The position numbers and the translations under genes are program-made. The notes below the pieces were generated by a model that saw only the letters and a list, made by a program, of their open reading frames with translations, ran no database searches and was not told the origin of the DNA. Shown here one piece after another: positions 47,382 through 60,910 of a DNA stretch of 64,000 nucleotides (positions within the stretch are counted from its first letter, which is position 1; every line of letters begins with the position of its first letter). The DNA comes from Apus apus (taxonomy: Eukaryota > Chordata > Aves > Apodiformes > Apodidae): contig NC_067293.1 of the NCBI RefSeq assembly GCF_020740795.1, positions 20,526,378 to 20,590,377 of the forward strand, written 5' to 3'.

Positions 47382-50300
47382 GAAAAACGGCATCACACCA
47401 TGCCATAAAACCAAAATGGGGAATATTTAGCAGCAAAGCTATGTAAGAAATCCTGTGACACTAACCTGCAGAGAACTGAAGCAGCCTGCAGGGCCTGTGC
47501 TTGGAGTGAAGAGCAGTCTTGTGTTGCCAAGTAATTTCTGATCTTTGGGAAAGACATGAGAGAAGCTCAGCACATGACCCAAATTTTCTCTGGTACAAAC
47601 AAAGGTCAATATTCTAGAAACACACAGGACAGCATCCTACGTGAACATTCACACCACACAAAACTGCACAGTTACCCCTTCCCAGAACTGCAGGCACTCA
47701 CCTATTGCCAGGTACCCAGCCCTGCTGTCCACTCATTTAGCAGGTCACATGCTTTCTTATGAATCAGCAAAAATCCCAGAGATTGAATAACTCCACACTA
47801 GATCTGGCAAACTCGGTGCTTAGAAGAAGGAACTTGTGTCCTCCCCTCCACCACCCACCCCATAACCTCAGTCCTCTGCTGAGATACAGAATAACAGGAC
47901 TTCATGGGCCTCGGCACCCGCAGCTCTCACAGAGGTATCTGAGCATTTGCTTTCCAGTGCCTTGTTCACAGCAGAGCTGGGCATATATAATCAGATTCCC
48001 AATGCTGTGTCAGAGCCTAGCCCTTGATTTCACTGGGGGCAGGGCCCTGACATAGCTGTGCATAAATTAAAGTTCACTTCTGTTCCCAGTGCTGCACCGT
48101 TAGGAATGAAGAACAAACTACTTAATGAGTGATAATCATCTTGTACATATAGCTTTGGAAAGAGCTCAACATGGTGAAGAACTGAATGGCTTGGTTCTCC
48201 TATCCAAAAATAGTTCATGGGGAACAGCCCACTTTTGTATTCCAGCAAGTCCAAGAAAGACTTCTAACAGGAAAACTTATAAATGGTTGTTATTTTTTGT
48301 CCAATAAACTGCAAGACCATTCTGTTCCTTTTTAATGTCGGTCCCAAATGTGCTTTATTTACTAGACTTGCTTGTGTGATGCTTCTCTAGACTGACTTTT
48401 TTCAGACTTTTCAAGTCTACTTTATGGTAAGACAAGTCTAATTTTCTGATGTTGTTTGGAGGGACGGGATTGGTTGAAGCCCACAAGAAGAGAAAACATT
48501 CTATTCCATGAGGCAGTGGTTCATTTAATCTCAGAGCCTCCACTTCCTTACATACAACATGAAAGCACTAGAAAAAAACGTTACACTATAATTACTGATG
48601 CTTGCCAAGCAGTTGGCAAGTGTGCAAGGGTGAGTGTGAGTCCAAAGTATTACAAGTACAGCACTGTAGGTATGAAGTTTGTTACCTTGTTTGGAAAAAA
48701 CAAATTTTGCAGCTATCCCACTGTGGTGTGTCTGAAAGGCTGCCTAAGGAGATTGTAGCTGAAGGGTGTGGCGTGGAATCAGCCTAGTTATTACCCGTCT
48801 CAGGTAATATTCCTTGTATTCTGGATCAGAAGAACATGGCTCTTTGCTTTCCTGGTAAACATCTCTGTTGATTTAGTGCTCAGGAAAGGAGGAAGAATAT
48901 TTCACTGGTGATCTCGACTATATTGAGGGCTAGCTTCACCTTTCAAAATTATCAAATTAATTCTATATTGGACTGTTTTATATAATCCACAGATTTTTAC
49001 TTAACTACCTTGTTTGTAGAGTGATTTGGAATAAAAGTGGGTACTATAAAAAAGTGGATGTCTAGGAATGATGAACTGACATGACTTTGGTGAGGGGGTC
49101 CCCTGTGCTTGTCCTCAGCTAAGAGTATTTCTTATATTTCAGCTCTGCTTCTGAAGTAACCATGGTTCAAGGCATCAATATTTCATGAGGCATAAATGGT
49201 TCCCCTTTAGGAAAAGTAAAAGCAGTTTTTCCTGTTTGTGAAATTTCCACGTTGCCAAGAACAAGAAAGCTTTCGAAACTCTATCTCTGCTGCTTGCAGA
49301 GCTTCACTGCCTTATAGGGTCTGGATCCTCTGGACTCACCCTGGAGGCAGGCTGGGAATGCTGGCTTTTCCTCCTTCTGGGTGATTCTGGGAGGCCTGCA
49401 GATGATGTCATGGTACGTTTTAGGCTACAATAACAGGAAATCATCAAGTGTTTACACTGGCAGACTGGGCTGTGATGTGATTTTCCTCCTCTTCCTCTCT
49501 GCCCCCTTCCCCTCCCCCCGCTCCCACCTCGCCCCTGCCATTGACTTCCTTGATGTATCTGCTTCCTCCGATTAAAATAGTACAAGGTGATAACACTGAA
49601 GGAGGAAAAAGGAAAGTGGGGGAGGGAGGCAGAAAGGCATATTTTGAAAGGATGATTTCCCCTTGTATCATTCCCGCTGAGCACATTCCCCCCCCCAGCC
49701 AGCCCTGCACACACTGTGTCAGGCGCCCAGACACAAGTCAGAAGCTTGGCCTGCTGAGGCACTAGAGGATGTACCTCTCCCAACTGCAGAAATGAAAAGA
49801 AACCGTCCCCTCCCTAGCACAGATGAGTCACAGAAGAGAACTGCCTGGCAAAGTTTGCTTCTGAATTTCTCTGTGGCTGGGGAAACTGTGCCACACGGGC
49901 ACAACTGAAAATATCTGGCATAGGCTGCCAGGCTCCAATGTGGAGGAGCCCACACTTTCAGGGCTTGGGCCAGAGGAAGGATGCAAGGGACCTTTACCCA
50001 GAAGCTGCAGCACAATTTGAGGTCAACATCAGGTTTCAGCCAGAGGTGGGTGAAGATGCTGGACTTGGGCTGGGTTTCAGGCACTGCTTGGGCCAGGGAT
50101 TCACAGCATGGATATTAGATGCTCTGTCCTTTCTAGTTTGCTAGTATGGAGGGAAGAAGGAGGAAAAGATAAGGAAGTATCCAAAAGACAAGGGATTCCA
50201 CTGGTGAAAAAGAGGAGCACTGCTGGACTGATTGGCTGTGGGGCAGTTCCTGTATTCCTGAAGGATGCAGCATGACTAAATCCTTCCAGCTCATTGCTGC

Positions 50301-53300
50301 TGGGCTGGGCCAACAGAGCTCACACCAGCAGCTTGGAGCTTGGGTCACTGGGGGGGAGGGCTGAGGGTGTCTGATTCTAGAGCAGATACAGGGGTTGCTG
50401 GAGCTGGAGGAGCATTTATAAAGAGACAGGTCATGTACAGCCATGTGGAAGAAAGTCTGCCATGAGGAAGGTGGCAAATATTAAACAAGTTTTCCATAAA
50501 TAAAGATGTGTAAAAGAAGCATACTTCAAGATAAGCTAGGGTCTTCTTTCTACACTCTGTCACAAGACAAGGTATCCAATGAAAGGCAGGTCACTTAAAA
50601 AACCATATTTTAGCCAAATACACCCTTAACCTGACGTAGGATATCACTGAGACCACAGAAACTCTGCCTGTTAAGGAGAAAATTTTTATAGGTAGAAAGG
50701 TCCATGGTGTATAATGTACACAAAGGCTGAAGCAGCAGGGTGTACAATCAGACTAATTTCTAACCTGTCTCTTGATAGACTGTATGGAAGCTTATCCTGC
50801 TGCAAGGAAATGGTAGAAACCCACAGGAGCCGTCAGTTTCACTTCAGCTCTCCTGTCCAGTGGTTTTACATGGCACAGGAATTTAATTACTTTCAACCAT
50901 GTGAAGATCCTGGTGTCTTACATTTAGTCACCCTGGTAGAGAAGGTCTTTTCTGACACATTCAGCAACTGTGATAGACTTGCACAGTGTGCTTTTTGCTC
51001 TAAACCCCTGATTTCCTGTCTGTGCTTTTTTGCTGTGCGTTGGCCGTGAGCTCCTCTGACTACAGCCACAAAACAGTGGAAAGAGCACACCCTGAAACCT
51101 CATCAGTGTCCTCTCCCTGAAGCCCTCTGGCGGATCATGACGGTGTGCTTCCCAGAAACTGCCCGAGGAAGGTCACTCAGAGGGACATTTGCTTTCTTTT
51201 GCAGATAGGAAGGACACTGTATCGTGACTGAGGAACACACGACTCCAATGTGGGAGACATCCATCTCTCATCCCCTGCCCAGTGAGAAGGTTTCACCATC
51301 TTGTCCTTGGCAGGAATCAGCCTCAGCCCAGATGATACTTCTTTGGAGCTGAGAAAATGCTGGACAATAAAGTGGTGTGTTTGTTATCCCTGTGGCAACT
51401 CTTAAGTTCTCCACCAAATGAGGCACAGCTAACAGAAACCAAGGCAGAGAATGAAGCCATGCTTGGCCTGGCTGATGGAGGTAATGAAGGCTTGGCTGAT
51501 GCAACCGTGTTCTTCCCTTTTCTGCTGCACGTCCCTGCTCCTTTCTTGCTCATCCTGCTAAGTCTAGACATGAACAGGATAGGAAGAGCAAAAGTATCAA
51601 ATTAAATAATTTTATTTCTCTTGTCTGTTTTTCTCCATTCATGTAAAACTGACAGCTTCAAATCATGCCAAGAAACCTCCCAATGGAAAAGCAAAAAGCC
51701 AGAAGCCTGCAAAACTACTAGGATGCAGGAGGTCTTTCTCAGAGTCCCATGTCCCTGTTCAGTGCATTTAGAAATTGCAGGTTGGAGATCATAATGCTCA
51801 AGGGCAGAAAGGCAGGAAAGCTTCTTAGAAAAAAAGACAGAGGAACTCACACCCTGCATCTGTGCTGAAAGTGTGAGGTGCAATTTAAAGCAGTTAGCAG
51901 CAGGAACAAGAACCGTGAAGATGTTACTTCACCTCTTTAGGTTACTCAAATACTTCTGTGTGGTCAGTGACAAGCTGATACAAGTGGCTTTAATGCCAGT
52001 GGTGCTATGTTCTCAGTGTCATTACCTAGGATGTTATTATCTGAGGCAGCTAATCAAGGCTGTGAAAGACCATCCCAGCAATGCTCACACATTCAATATC
52101 CTCCAGCATGGGTCTATCCTGGTCCAGAATAAATAGGAAACTTTTGCCCCAAGCAGGTAGATGGGATCTTAAACCCACTTAAACTTGTACTTCACTCCCA
52201 GACATGCTTAAAATTAAGAACAATTCCAAATGCTTTGCTGAATGAGGGGGTTGAGGCTTTTCTCTATTTAATAATCCCAGAGACAAATTGCAAGGGTTTA
52301 CCCACTGGTTAGTTATGTGGACTAATTAGCTCACTTTTAGGAAGCACCTCAAAGATGAAAAGTCCTGTGCACTCTAATTATTATTATTAAATATACCTCC
52401 AAGGCAGCAATGTAAAAGGAGAGAATTGCACACTCTTTCACAAGACCAAAAAAAACAGCTAAAACTACAACCTATGAAACTGCACTGGCTGCCAAGAGCC
52501 ATGTGAACAGATAGGGATGTGATTCTTACCAGTGCTAACACAGAGGGTCAACTTCATGCAAAGCTGAGGTGAGGGAAGGATATTAACTTCATATTTTCCT
52601 CCCAAATAAATGGTGGGATAGATTTGTTTCAAAGAAACCCAAGTAAGCAGTAGCTTAAAGTCAACCTCACTACATGCCTCCTTAAATAGCGACAAAAGTG
52701 GCCTCACTGAAGAATGACTTCTGCAGTTTGGCCACCAGGAGGGAGAGTCTGCCTTTGGTGGGGAATCATGAGAGTGTAACTCCTTACCAGTTTTTTTCCA
52801 ATGCTCCTCTGCAGGCTGCAAGAAGCATACTCAGACTGTTAGGTAGGAAGGATGTAGCCATACTGCAAGCAGATGTTTTTCCAGGCACATTTAGGCTGAA
52901 AACAGGTTTGTTTGAGATACGGTAGCATCAGAGTGGTTACAAGCTGCCTGGCCACAGCAATGGACAGACCCTCCCCCCCCAAGACACACACACTCTCCCA
53001 TCATTCAGTCACCAAAGTATTTTCCATCACTTCTTTGCAAACTTCTTGGTATCTAAACAGATACAACAACATAAAGTCCAAATATGTCCAGACAGCAGTG
53101 CTACAATTGCACAGAAATACAGCAAGGCAAAAATGTCTAGGAAGGGCACTGCTTGCACTTCTGTGAGCTCAAATCTAACAGCATGACCATTTGAGAGTCA
53201 GTGTCATTCTTGAGGGTGCTGTTTCAGGAGTCCTGAGAAACATCCAGATTCAGGAACTTTCATTCACTTCCCACATAGGCATTTGCTTTCTGTGAGTCAG

Positions 53301-55370
53301 AGCCTGGGGCTTCACTGGGCTCTGATTTCACCACCCACAACTGAATTTCCCTTTGCTGCTGAGTCACTGCCCACAGATGGACTGTGCAGCTGCCCTGTGC
53401 AGATGCAGGCTGAACGACTGTGGGAGTGTGCTGCACCAGGCCCTACATTTTCCACACCTTGAGGACCCAGAAAAGTTGCTGCCCTCACTGGCACAACAAG
53501 CTCTCACTAGTGATGGTGCTGGTACTATTCAGGGGAGCTGAGAACATGGCTTGTTTCTCTGAAAGTGTCCTGAGCTGTGTCAGTGGCTTCCCTCATCCAC
53601 TTCATGCGTATAGAAAGACTGACATCCCATCCCTTCTGCAAACAGTACCTGTCTCTGTAATTACCTTGGCAGGGGAAGAGAGAAGCAGTGGATGGGGTTT
53701 GGCCCTTCCCATAATGAAACACTTGACCAAGAGATTTCTTGCAAGGTGCCTATGGTTTTTTCATCCCAGCCATGGGCAGGCTGGGTCCAATAACTGAACC
53801 ATGTTCAAAGCACAGGGAGCACAGAGTTTTCACAACCTCAAGAAACACATGTTTTGGTGTATTTGGGGATGCAGTGGAGTTAATGTGGCTAAAATAACTG
53901 GAAATTCAGCCCATCGAGTGTATACAATATTAAGAAAACAGTCTTAGAATAGAGGGACAGGAGTACTGACCTTTGAACTGCTTCAGGCTGACACTGGCTG
54001 GGAAGCAAGTAGGAGTTAACATTATCTACCAATGAGGAAAGCCACTGAGAGCAGTCCTCCACCTCAGCCTGAATCCTGCTCACCTCACCAGCTCTGCAAC
54101 TGTTTCAGCAGACACAAGATCCAATCCCATCAGCTAATTTGCTGTCATTCTTTGGCAAAAGGGGTAGAGAGATGGAGCTTGAAACTGGCTTCAAGATCAT
54201 TGGGAGAAAAGGGTGTGGGGCACAGCACACTTGGCCACTTTGGTTAGGGTCCCACTTGTGCAGCAGCAGCAAAAACCTCACTTTGTGCAATTACACCTCA
54301 AAATCTCATTCAACCAAAAAAACTGATCATCAGTGTGGCTCATCTCGTCTTGCTGCAGGCTTTATTCTTCCCCTCTCTGCTGTTCATGAGGAGCAGCTAC
54401 AAAACACACTTCTTTCGAAACCTAGCTTGGAAACAAAACTCACATGGAAGTGCCAAAGGGTGTAGGGGTCTAGCAGAGACCTCCTGACTACAAATTTATT
54501 TATCACACAGGGCATCAGAAACAGCTTGGTCCTTAACCCACTGTGAGACAATTGCTGTTCCACACTTTGTTTTTAAAGGAAAGAGTTTTGTAATTGGGTA
54601 GGAAAACAAGCATTGGGGGTGAATATAGCAACCAAAGAAGATAGTGTTTTCTAAGCACAAAGTGCATGGCATGGCTGGATAAGGAAACCACCCACCTAAA
54701 AGTCATGTCTGGGAGTCCAAGACAACCCATCTCCATGCCATCGCTTTCATCTGCTCCTAGATCACCTGTGGCCTGAGACCTCACTCCCTGTTCCCATTCA
54801 GGCACTGCAAAAGAGATTGAAAGCTCATCAGAGGCTCCAGCTATCAGCCTCCCACCACAGCCAAGGGAGCAGCAGATCAGATGCATGGATAAGCCTTTGT
54901 TGGGCTGTGCTGGAGTCATCAGTCCAACAAAGTGCTGTATGGTGGATATCACCAGCAGGCAGCAACACTTTCCGTCATCACATGCTAAAGCACAGCTCCT
55001 CACAGTGCTCCTCTCGTTTGGAAAATCGGCAGCTAAGAGGCTCCACGAGAGAGACAAGCTTGGTTTAGGAGGGGAGGGTTCTCCCGTTTGCTTTGGCAAT
55101 GCCTAATTGCCAAGATCAGGCCTCTTTTCCCAGTCACTTTTGCATCGTGTGATGTTGTGTTGGTGTTTACCAGCCACAAGCAACTCCTCATCCTTCCACG
55201 CTGGGGAGCACTGGAAACATGGAAGGTGGGGAGCTGCCATCTATTCCATTCGAATCAGAGGTCAGCACAAGTTAGCAGCACTGGTCAGCATGGGCAAGGG
55301 AATTTTCTGCTGGAAAATGCTAAGCTGTTTTGTAGAAGTCAAAAGTAGTCTTTGTGATATGATTCAGGTT
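47382..55370. other. Intergenic, no gene recognised
   Basis: Eight kilobases without a recognisable gene. A pyrimidine tract (49481-49519) and a purine tract (49598-49637) stand about 80 bases apart on the same strand near a CRE-like TGATGTCA. A plus-strand AATAAA lies near 48303, but nothing upstream looks like an exon. Confidence 0.7.
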
Positions 55371-55446
55371 TAGGTAGCCCTGCGAGGAGCAGGTAGCTGG
55401 ACTTGATCCTTATGGGTCCTTTGCAACTTCAGATATTCTATGAATA
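55371..55446 (+). mobile_element. Very short CR1 3' tail
   Basis: About 75 bases match the extreme CR1 3' UTR: the AGCTGGACTTGATCCTTATG block, then a TCCTTTGCAACTTC-like block and one octamer ATTCTATG at 55435-55442. The copy is strongly 5' truncated and diverged. Confidence 0.75.
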
Positions 55447-57329
55447 GTGTTTTTTTCTTTACTTTCTGACCAGTAAAGATGGAAGGATTTTGATGAGGTA
55501 AAAATTCTTCTTTACATCTTTCTTATTTTGGACATTACATCTGCATTAACACCTCACTGTGTTTGCATGTTAAACACATATAAATGTTTTCTCTTATTTC
55601 ACTTTTATTGCAATTGAGTGGCTCCAGTAATGGTCACTGGGCATGATCCTGACCCTAGTCTGCAGGTTACCTTCTTACCACCACAAATTTGCCCCACGAT
55701 GAGGACTCTTGGCTGAATCTGCCTGCCACCTTGGGGTCTGCCCTGTTCACCTCACCTCACTCAGTACTGTGTAGCTGGGTCCTGGCTGATAATGACTCTG
55801 CTCTGGCTGTTGCATTTTTGTGCTTGGTTCCTTGTTCTGTAACCCTTTGGGAGCTGCTGGCCCCTACTGCATCCTGACAACCTGATTATTAGGAGATACA
55901 CAAGTTTTGACCTTTTATTCTCATTCAAAATAAGAGCACATTACCAAATGCTGGGATGCCATCTGGGATGGGAATCCTCACAAAGTCCGCTTTCACTGCA
56001 CAGGAAGGATTCTTACCTGAATCCCACCTGGGTAGCTAGTGCTGTGGCAAAGAACGTCTTGTCACGTCCAGTGCCCTGGTGACTGGGAAGCTGAAGGTCT
56101 GGGTCAGGGCTGTGTGCTCATGTAAAATGCCACCAGTTTCTCTTGCTCTCTGCTGAGAATCTGCACCTTCTTAAGACCAAAAGCTGCACCAGGCTTTTCC
56201 ACAGTCTGCTGTTAAGACTCAAATCCTCTCCCCTCTTTCAGGAAGGTCTCTGCAAGGGTTGTGTGTCCATGGCCCAGTGACGAGCACAGCGACAGCACAG
56301 CAGTCAGGCTGGCAGGAACAGCCAGTGCTGAGGAAGCGTCTCCCCCGTGACTCCAGCTTCTGCGCTCGCCCAGCAGCTCTGTGAGAGGAGCTTGGGAATG
56401 CCCTGTGCCAGGCACAGCCCCTGTTCCAGCTGGTTCCAGCTGGCTCCAGTGACCTGCCTCAGTGCAGCTGAGCATGTCAGCCAGGCTGGGGGGATGGAGT
56501 CAGGGGTGAAGGAGTGAGCTTGAACCCAGAAAAAGTGTTGGGTTAATTTCTGGTTTTGTTTCTCACTATCCAAATATTATTTTAATTGGCAGTAATTTAA
56601 GTTTCCCCAATTCAAGTCTGTATTGCCTGTGATGATAATGGGTATGTGACCTCCCCGTCTTTTCAATTTTATTTTCTCTCCCCATCCTACTGTAGAGAAA
56701 AGAGAGGAAGCAGCTGCATGGGCAGCTGGCCAGGGGTGACCCAGGGCAGGGACACCTTGGCCCATCCCAGACAGGCTGCAGAGCCCCATCCAAGTGCCTG
56801 TAGGGTGCTTAGCTGTGGCAGCAGCAATGAACAACATGGCAAAGTGTGTCCCAGCTGCCTGTGCTGCACGAGCAGCAGAGCTTGGCTGGGATGCTGTGAC
56901 TGCCCAGCCTGTCCCTTTTTATTCTCTTCTAGGACATGGGCTAAGGGGTGACTTTTCAGGCACAAACCCACAAAGTGGTCTTGAGAGCAAGCTAGACTCA
57001 TGTTTTAGTGACCACGTAAGACTCAGAAACCCAGAGGCCTTACTGAGGTTATCTGAAGGCCCAAATGAGCCTGGACTGAAGAGCAGATGCCCTAGTTTTG
57101 ACTACCAAGGGAGTTCCACGTAGACAGAAAGATGTAACTGTTCAGTGGACTTGACTTGGATTCTTAAAACAGGGTCATGGCCTATAATTATATTGTGGAT
57201 TCTTTCCCAGACTGAAGAAAACTTGAGGACAGGCCTGGTTAATCTCTCTTAAAACTGTTGTAATTAATATGTATTTCCAAGAAGTCTATGTCCACAGAAA
57301 ATATAGCACCACTTTGATCAAATGAAGAT
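55447..57329. other. Intergenic, no gene recognised
   Basis: This stretch lies between two CR1 insertions. It has short overlapping frames (100-109 codons) at 56646-57123 on both strands without recognised motifs. Confidence 0.7.
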
Positions 57330-57425
57330 AAATCCCTATGTGCCAGTGCCCAACCTCTTCAGCCCTCCCAATTGCCCTTGAACAATAGATATGAGGCCTT
57401 AGAAATTCAGGGACAGGAAAATTAA

Positions 57426-58016
57426 GTTGAAGGAGTAGACTTATCTAATGAAGCACCTAGGACTCGTCAGTCACCCCGAGTCCTTAGGACTTCTTCAATC
57501 AAGAAGGAAAGGAGAGTAATTGTGGTGGGTGACTCCCTTCTGAGGGGAACAGAAGGGCCCATCTGTCGACCAGACCCATCCCACAGGGAGGTCTGCTGCC
57601 TCCCTGGGGCTCGGATTAGGGATGTTAAAAGGAAACTCCCTAATCTTGTAGAGTCCTCCGATTACTACCCACTGCTGATTTTTCAGGTTGGCAGTGACGA
57701 AATCATTACACGAAACGTAAGGGCAATGAAGAGAGACTTCAGGGCCCTGGGACGGCTAGTTAGGGGGTCTGGAGCGCAAGTAGTGTTTGCCTCCATTCCT
57801 CCTGCAAGATTGGGTGGGGAGGTAAATAGGAAGAGGTTACAGGTCAACGAATGGCTAAGAGACTGGTGCCAAAGACAGGGTTTTGGTTTTTTTGATCATG
57901 GGCTGATATATGAGACACCTGGCCTGCTGGTGGCAGGTGGGATGCACTTGTCCCAGAGGGGGAAGAGGCTTTTGGGGCAGGACTTAGCAGGGCTCATCGA
58001 GAGGGCTTTAAACTAG
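57426..58016 (+). pseudogene. CR1 ORF1, esterase domain (partial, 5' truncated)
   Basis: CR1-clade ORF1 proteins carry a C-terminal SGNH/GDSL-type esterase domain, thought to act in nucleic-acid or membrane association during retrotransposition. Here the open stretch of 196 codons holds block I (VVGDSLLRG, nucleophile Ser near 57534-57536), the glycine block (PGARI), a block III-like QVGSDEI and a block V-like region GGMHLSQRGKRLLG before the end IERALN. In SGNH enzymes block III has Asn and block V has Asp three residues before the His. Both differ here (Asp for Asn; Gly for Asp), so this copy is probably catalytically dead. A TAA at 57423 and the truncation upstream make it a fragment. The stop at 58014-58016 lies five bases before the ORF2 ATG. 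Confidence 0.88.
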
Positions 58017-58021
58017 ACGTG

Positions 58022-60910
58022 ATGGGGGAAGGGGAGAAAACTGAGTCGGTTAGGGACAAGCCCAAGAGGAACACACCAGGGCCCGAAGGCAGGTGGTCTG
58101 AGGAGGATTTGGTCCCACCAGAGTGCTCTGTTTGCTTCCTGAAATGCCTGTATGCTAATGCACGCAGTATGGGGAACAAGCAGGAAGAGTTAGAGGTCTG
58201 TGTACGGGCTAAGGGTTATGATCTGGTAGCAATAACAGAGACATGGTGGGACAGCTCACATGACTGGAATGTGGTCATGGATGCTTATGTGCTTTTTAGG
58301 AAAGATAGGGTGGGGAAGCGAGGTGGTGGAGTTGCTCTTTATGTGAGAGAGCAACTAGAATGTATTGAGTTTTGTGCAGGGGCCGATGAGGGGCAAGTTG
58401 AAAGTCTGTGGGTGAGAATTAAGGGGCAGGCTGGTGTGGGTGATACAGTTGTGGGGGTCTACTACAGACCTCCAGATCAAGATGAGGAAGTTGATGAGGC
58501 TTTCTACAGGCAGTTGAAAGCAGCCTCACAACTACAGGCCCTAGTCCTCATGGGAGATTTTAACTACCCCAATATCTGCTGGAAGACTTACACAGCCAGC
58601 CTTTCACAGTCTAGGAGGTTCCTGCAGTGCATTGATGATAACTTCTTAATGCAAATGGTGGACAAGCCAACTAGAAGAGGAGCGCTCCTGGATCTTGTAT
58701 TAACTAACAAGGAGGGCCTTGTTGAAGCAGTGGTGGTCAATGGCAGCCTCGGCTGCAGTGATCATGAGATGGTGGAGTTCAGGATCCTGTGTGGGAGGAA
58801 CAGAATACCCAGCAGGATCAGAACCCTGGACTTCCACAAGGCAAACTTTGGCCTCCTTAATCAACTGTTAAGGGAAATCCCATGGGACAGGGAGCTAGAA
58901 GGTAAAGGGGCTCAAGATAGCTGGTCAACATTCAAGGACCACTTCTTGCGAGCACAGGATCAGAGCATCCCAGTGGTTAGGAAATCTAGTAAGGGAGCTA
59001 GGAGACCTGCATGGTTAAAAAAGGAACTACTGGGCAAACTCAAGTGGAAGAGAAAAATCTACAGATCATGGAAGGAGGGGCTGGTCACTTGGGAGGAATA
59101 TAGGTCTGTTGTCAGAGGATGTAGGGAGGCAATTAGGAAAGCTAAGGCCTCTTTGGAACTTAACCTTGCCAGTCAGGTTAAGGATAATAGAAAGGGCTTT
59201 TTCAAATACATAGCTAACAAATCTAACACTAGAGGCAATATTGGCCCTCTGATGAATGAGGTGGGAGCCCTGGTGACAGAGGATATAAAGAAGGCAGAGG
59301 TGCTGAATGCCTTCTTTGCCTCTGTCTTTACTCCTGCAGGACTTCCCCATGAGCCCCAGATTCATATAGCCCCAGAAGAAGTCAAGATAGAGGAGGAGTT
59401 TGCCATGGTAGATGAGGATTGGGTTAGGGATCAGTTGAGTAATCTGGACATCCATAAATCGATGGGTCCAGATGGAATGCATCCAAGGGTGCTGAGGGAG
59501 CTGGCAGAGGTCATTGCTAGGCCACTCTCCATCATCTTTGGTAAGTCATGGGTAACAGGAGAGGTGCCTGAGGACTGGAGGATAGCAAATGTCACACCAG
59601 TCTACAAGAAGGGCAAGAAGGAGGACCCGGGTAACTATAGACCGGTCAGCCTCACCTCCATCCCTGGAAAGGTGATGGAACAACTTGTTCTTGTCACTAT
59701 CTCCAGGCATATCAAGGATATGGGGGTCATCAGGAGCAGTCAGCATGGTTTTATCAAGGGTAAATCATGTTTGACTAACCTCATAGCCTTCTATGAGGAA
59801 ATTACTAGGTGGATAGATGATGGTAGAGCGGTAGATGTGGTATACCTTGATTTCAGTAAAGCATTTGACACTGTCTCCCACAGCATCCTTGTAGATAAGT
59901 TGATCAGGTATGGGTTTGGTGATCAGGTAGTGAGATGGATCAAGAACTGGTTGAAAGGAAGGAGTCAGAGAGTTGTAGTCAATGGGGCAGAATCTGGTTG
60001 GAGGTGTGTGACCAGTGGAGTCCCTTAGGGGTCGGTACTGGGACTGGTGTTGTTCAACATCTTCATCAACGACCTGGATGAGGGTATAGAATGTACCCTC
60101 AGCAAGTTTGCTGATGACACTAAGCTGAGAGGAGTGGCTGACACACCAGAAGGCTGTGCTGCCATTCAGAGGGACTTAGACAGGCTGGAGAGTTGGGCGG
60201 GGAGAAACATGATGAAGTTCAACAAGGGCAAGTGTAGAGTTCTGCATTTGGGGAAGAAAAACACCATGCACCAGTACAGTTTGGGGGCTGACCTGCTGGA
60301 GAGCAGTGTAGGAGAAAGGGACCTGGGAATCCTGGTAGACAGGAGGATGACCATGAGCCAGCAATGTGCCCTTGTGGCCAAGAAGGCCAACGGCATCCTG
60401 GGGTGCATTAGAAAGGGTGTGGTTAGTAGGTCAAGAGAGGTTCTTCTACCTCTTTATTCTGCCTTGGTGAGGCCGCATCTGGAGTATTGTGTCCAGTTCT
60501 GGGCCCCTCAGTTCAAGAAGGACAGGGATCTGCTTGAGAGAGTCCAGCGCAGAGCTACAAAGATGATTAAGGGAGTAGAACATCTCCCTTATGAGGAGAG
60601 GCTGAGGGAGCTGGGTCTCTTTAGCTTGGAGAAAAGGAGACTGAGGGGTGACCTCATTAATGTTTACAAATATGTAAAGGGTGAGTGTCAGGGAGATGGA
60701 GTTAGGCTTTTCTCAGTGATGACCAGTGATAGGACAAGGGGTAATGGGTGGAAATTGGAGCATAGGAGGTTCAAGGTGAATATACGAAAAAATTTTTTTA
60801 CTGTGAGAGTGACAGAGCACTGGAACAGGCTGCCCAGGGAGGTTGTGGAGTCTCCTTCACTGGAGACATTTAAAACCCACCTGGATGCGTTCTTGTGTGA
60901 TGTGCTCTAG
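58022..60910 (+). pseudogene. CR1 ORF2: endonuclease/reverse transcriptase with one in-frame stop
   Basis: This frame of 962 codons plus stop is interrupted only by TAG at 60026-60028. The N-terminal APE-like endonuclease shows its catalytic blocks: NARSMGNK, ITETWWD, GDFNYPN and SDHEMVEF. The reverse transcriptase follows with YRPVSLTS, DFSKAFDTV and, after the stop, FADDTKL. The C-terminal CR1 region ([30 protein letters not shown]) is complete to the TAG at 60908-60910. The premature stop falls in the conserved RT block after SGVP, where the family normally has a Gln codon (one-base change). It removes the FADD active-site half, so the copy cannot make a full enzyme by ordinary translation. 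The first ATG at 58022 was chosen; it follows the ORF1 stop by five bases in another frame. Confidence 0.95.

Noticed and set aside
48303..48308. Plus-strand AATAAA as end of a gene
   Set aside because: No upstream exon or coding potential supports a transcript.
49304..49783. 159-codon minus-strand open frame with Gly/Arg-rich middle
   Set aside because: The Gly/Arg run is a translation of the pyrimidine tract; no recognisable domain.
59066..59482. 138-codon minus-strand frame inside CR1
   Set aside because: Shadow of CR1 ORF2.
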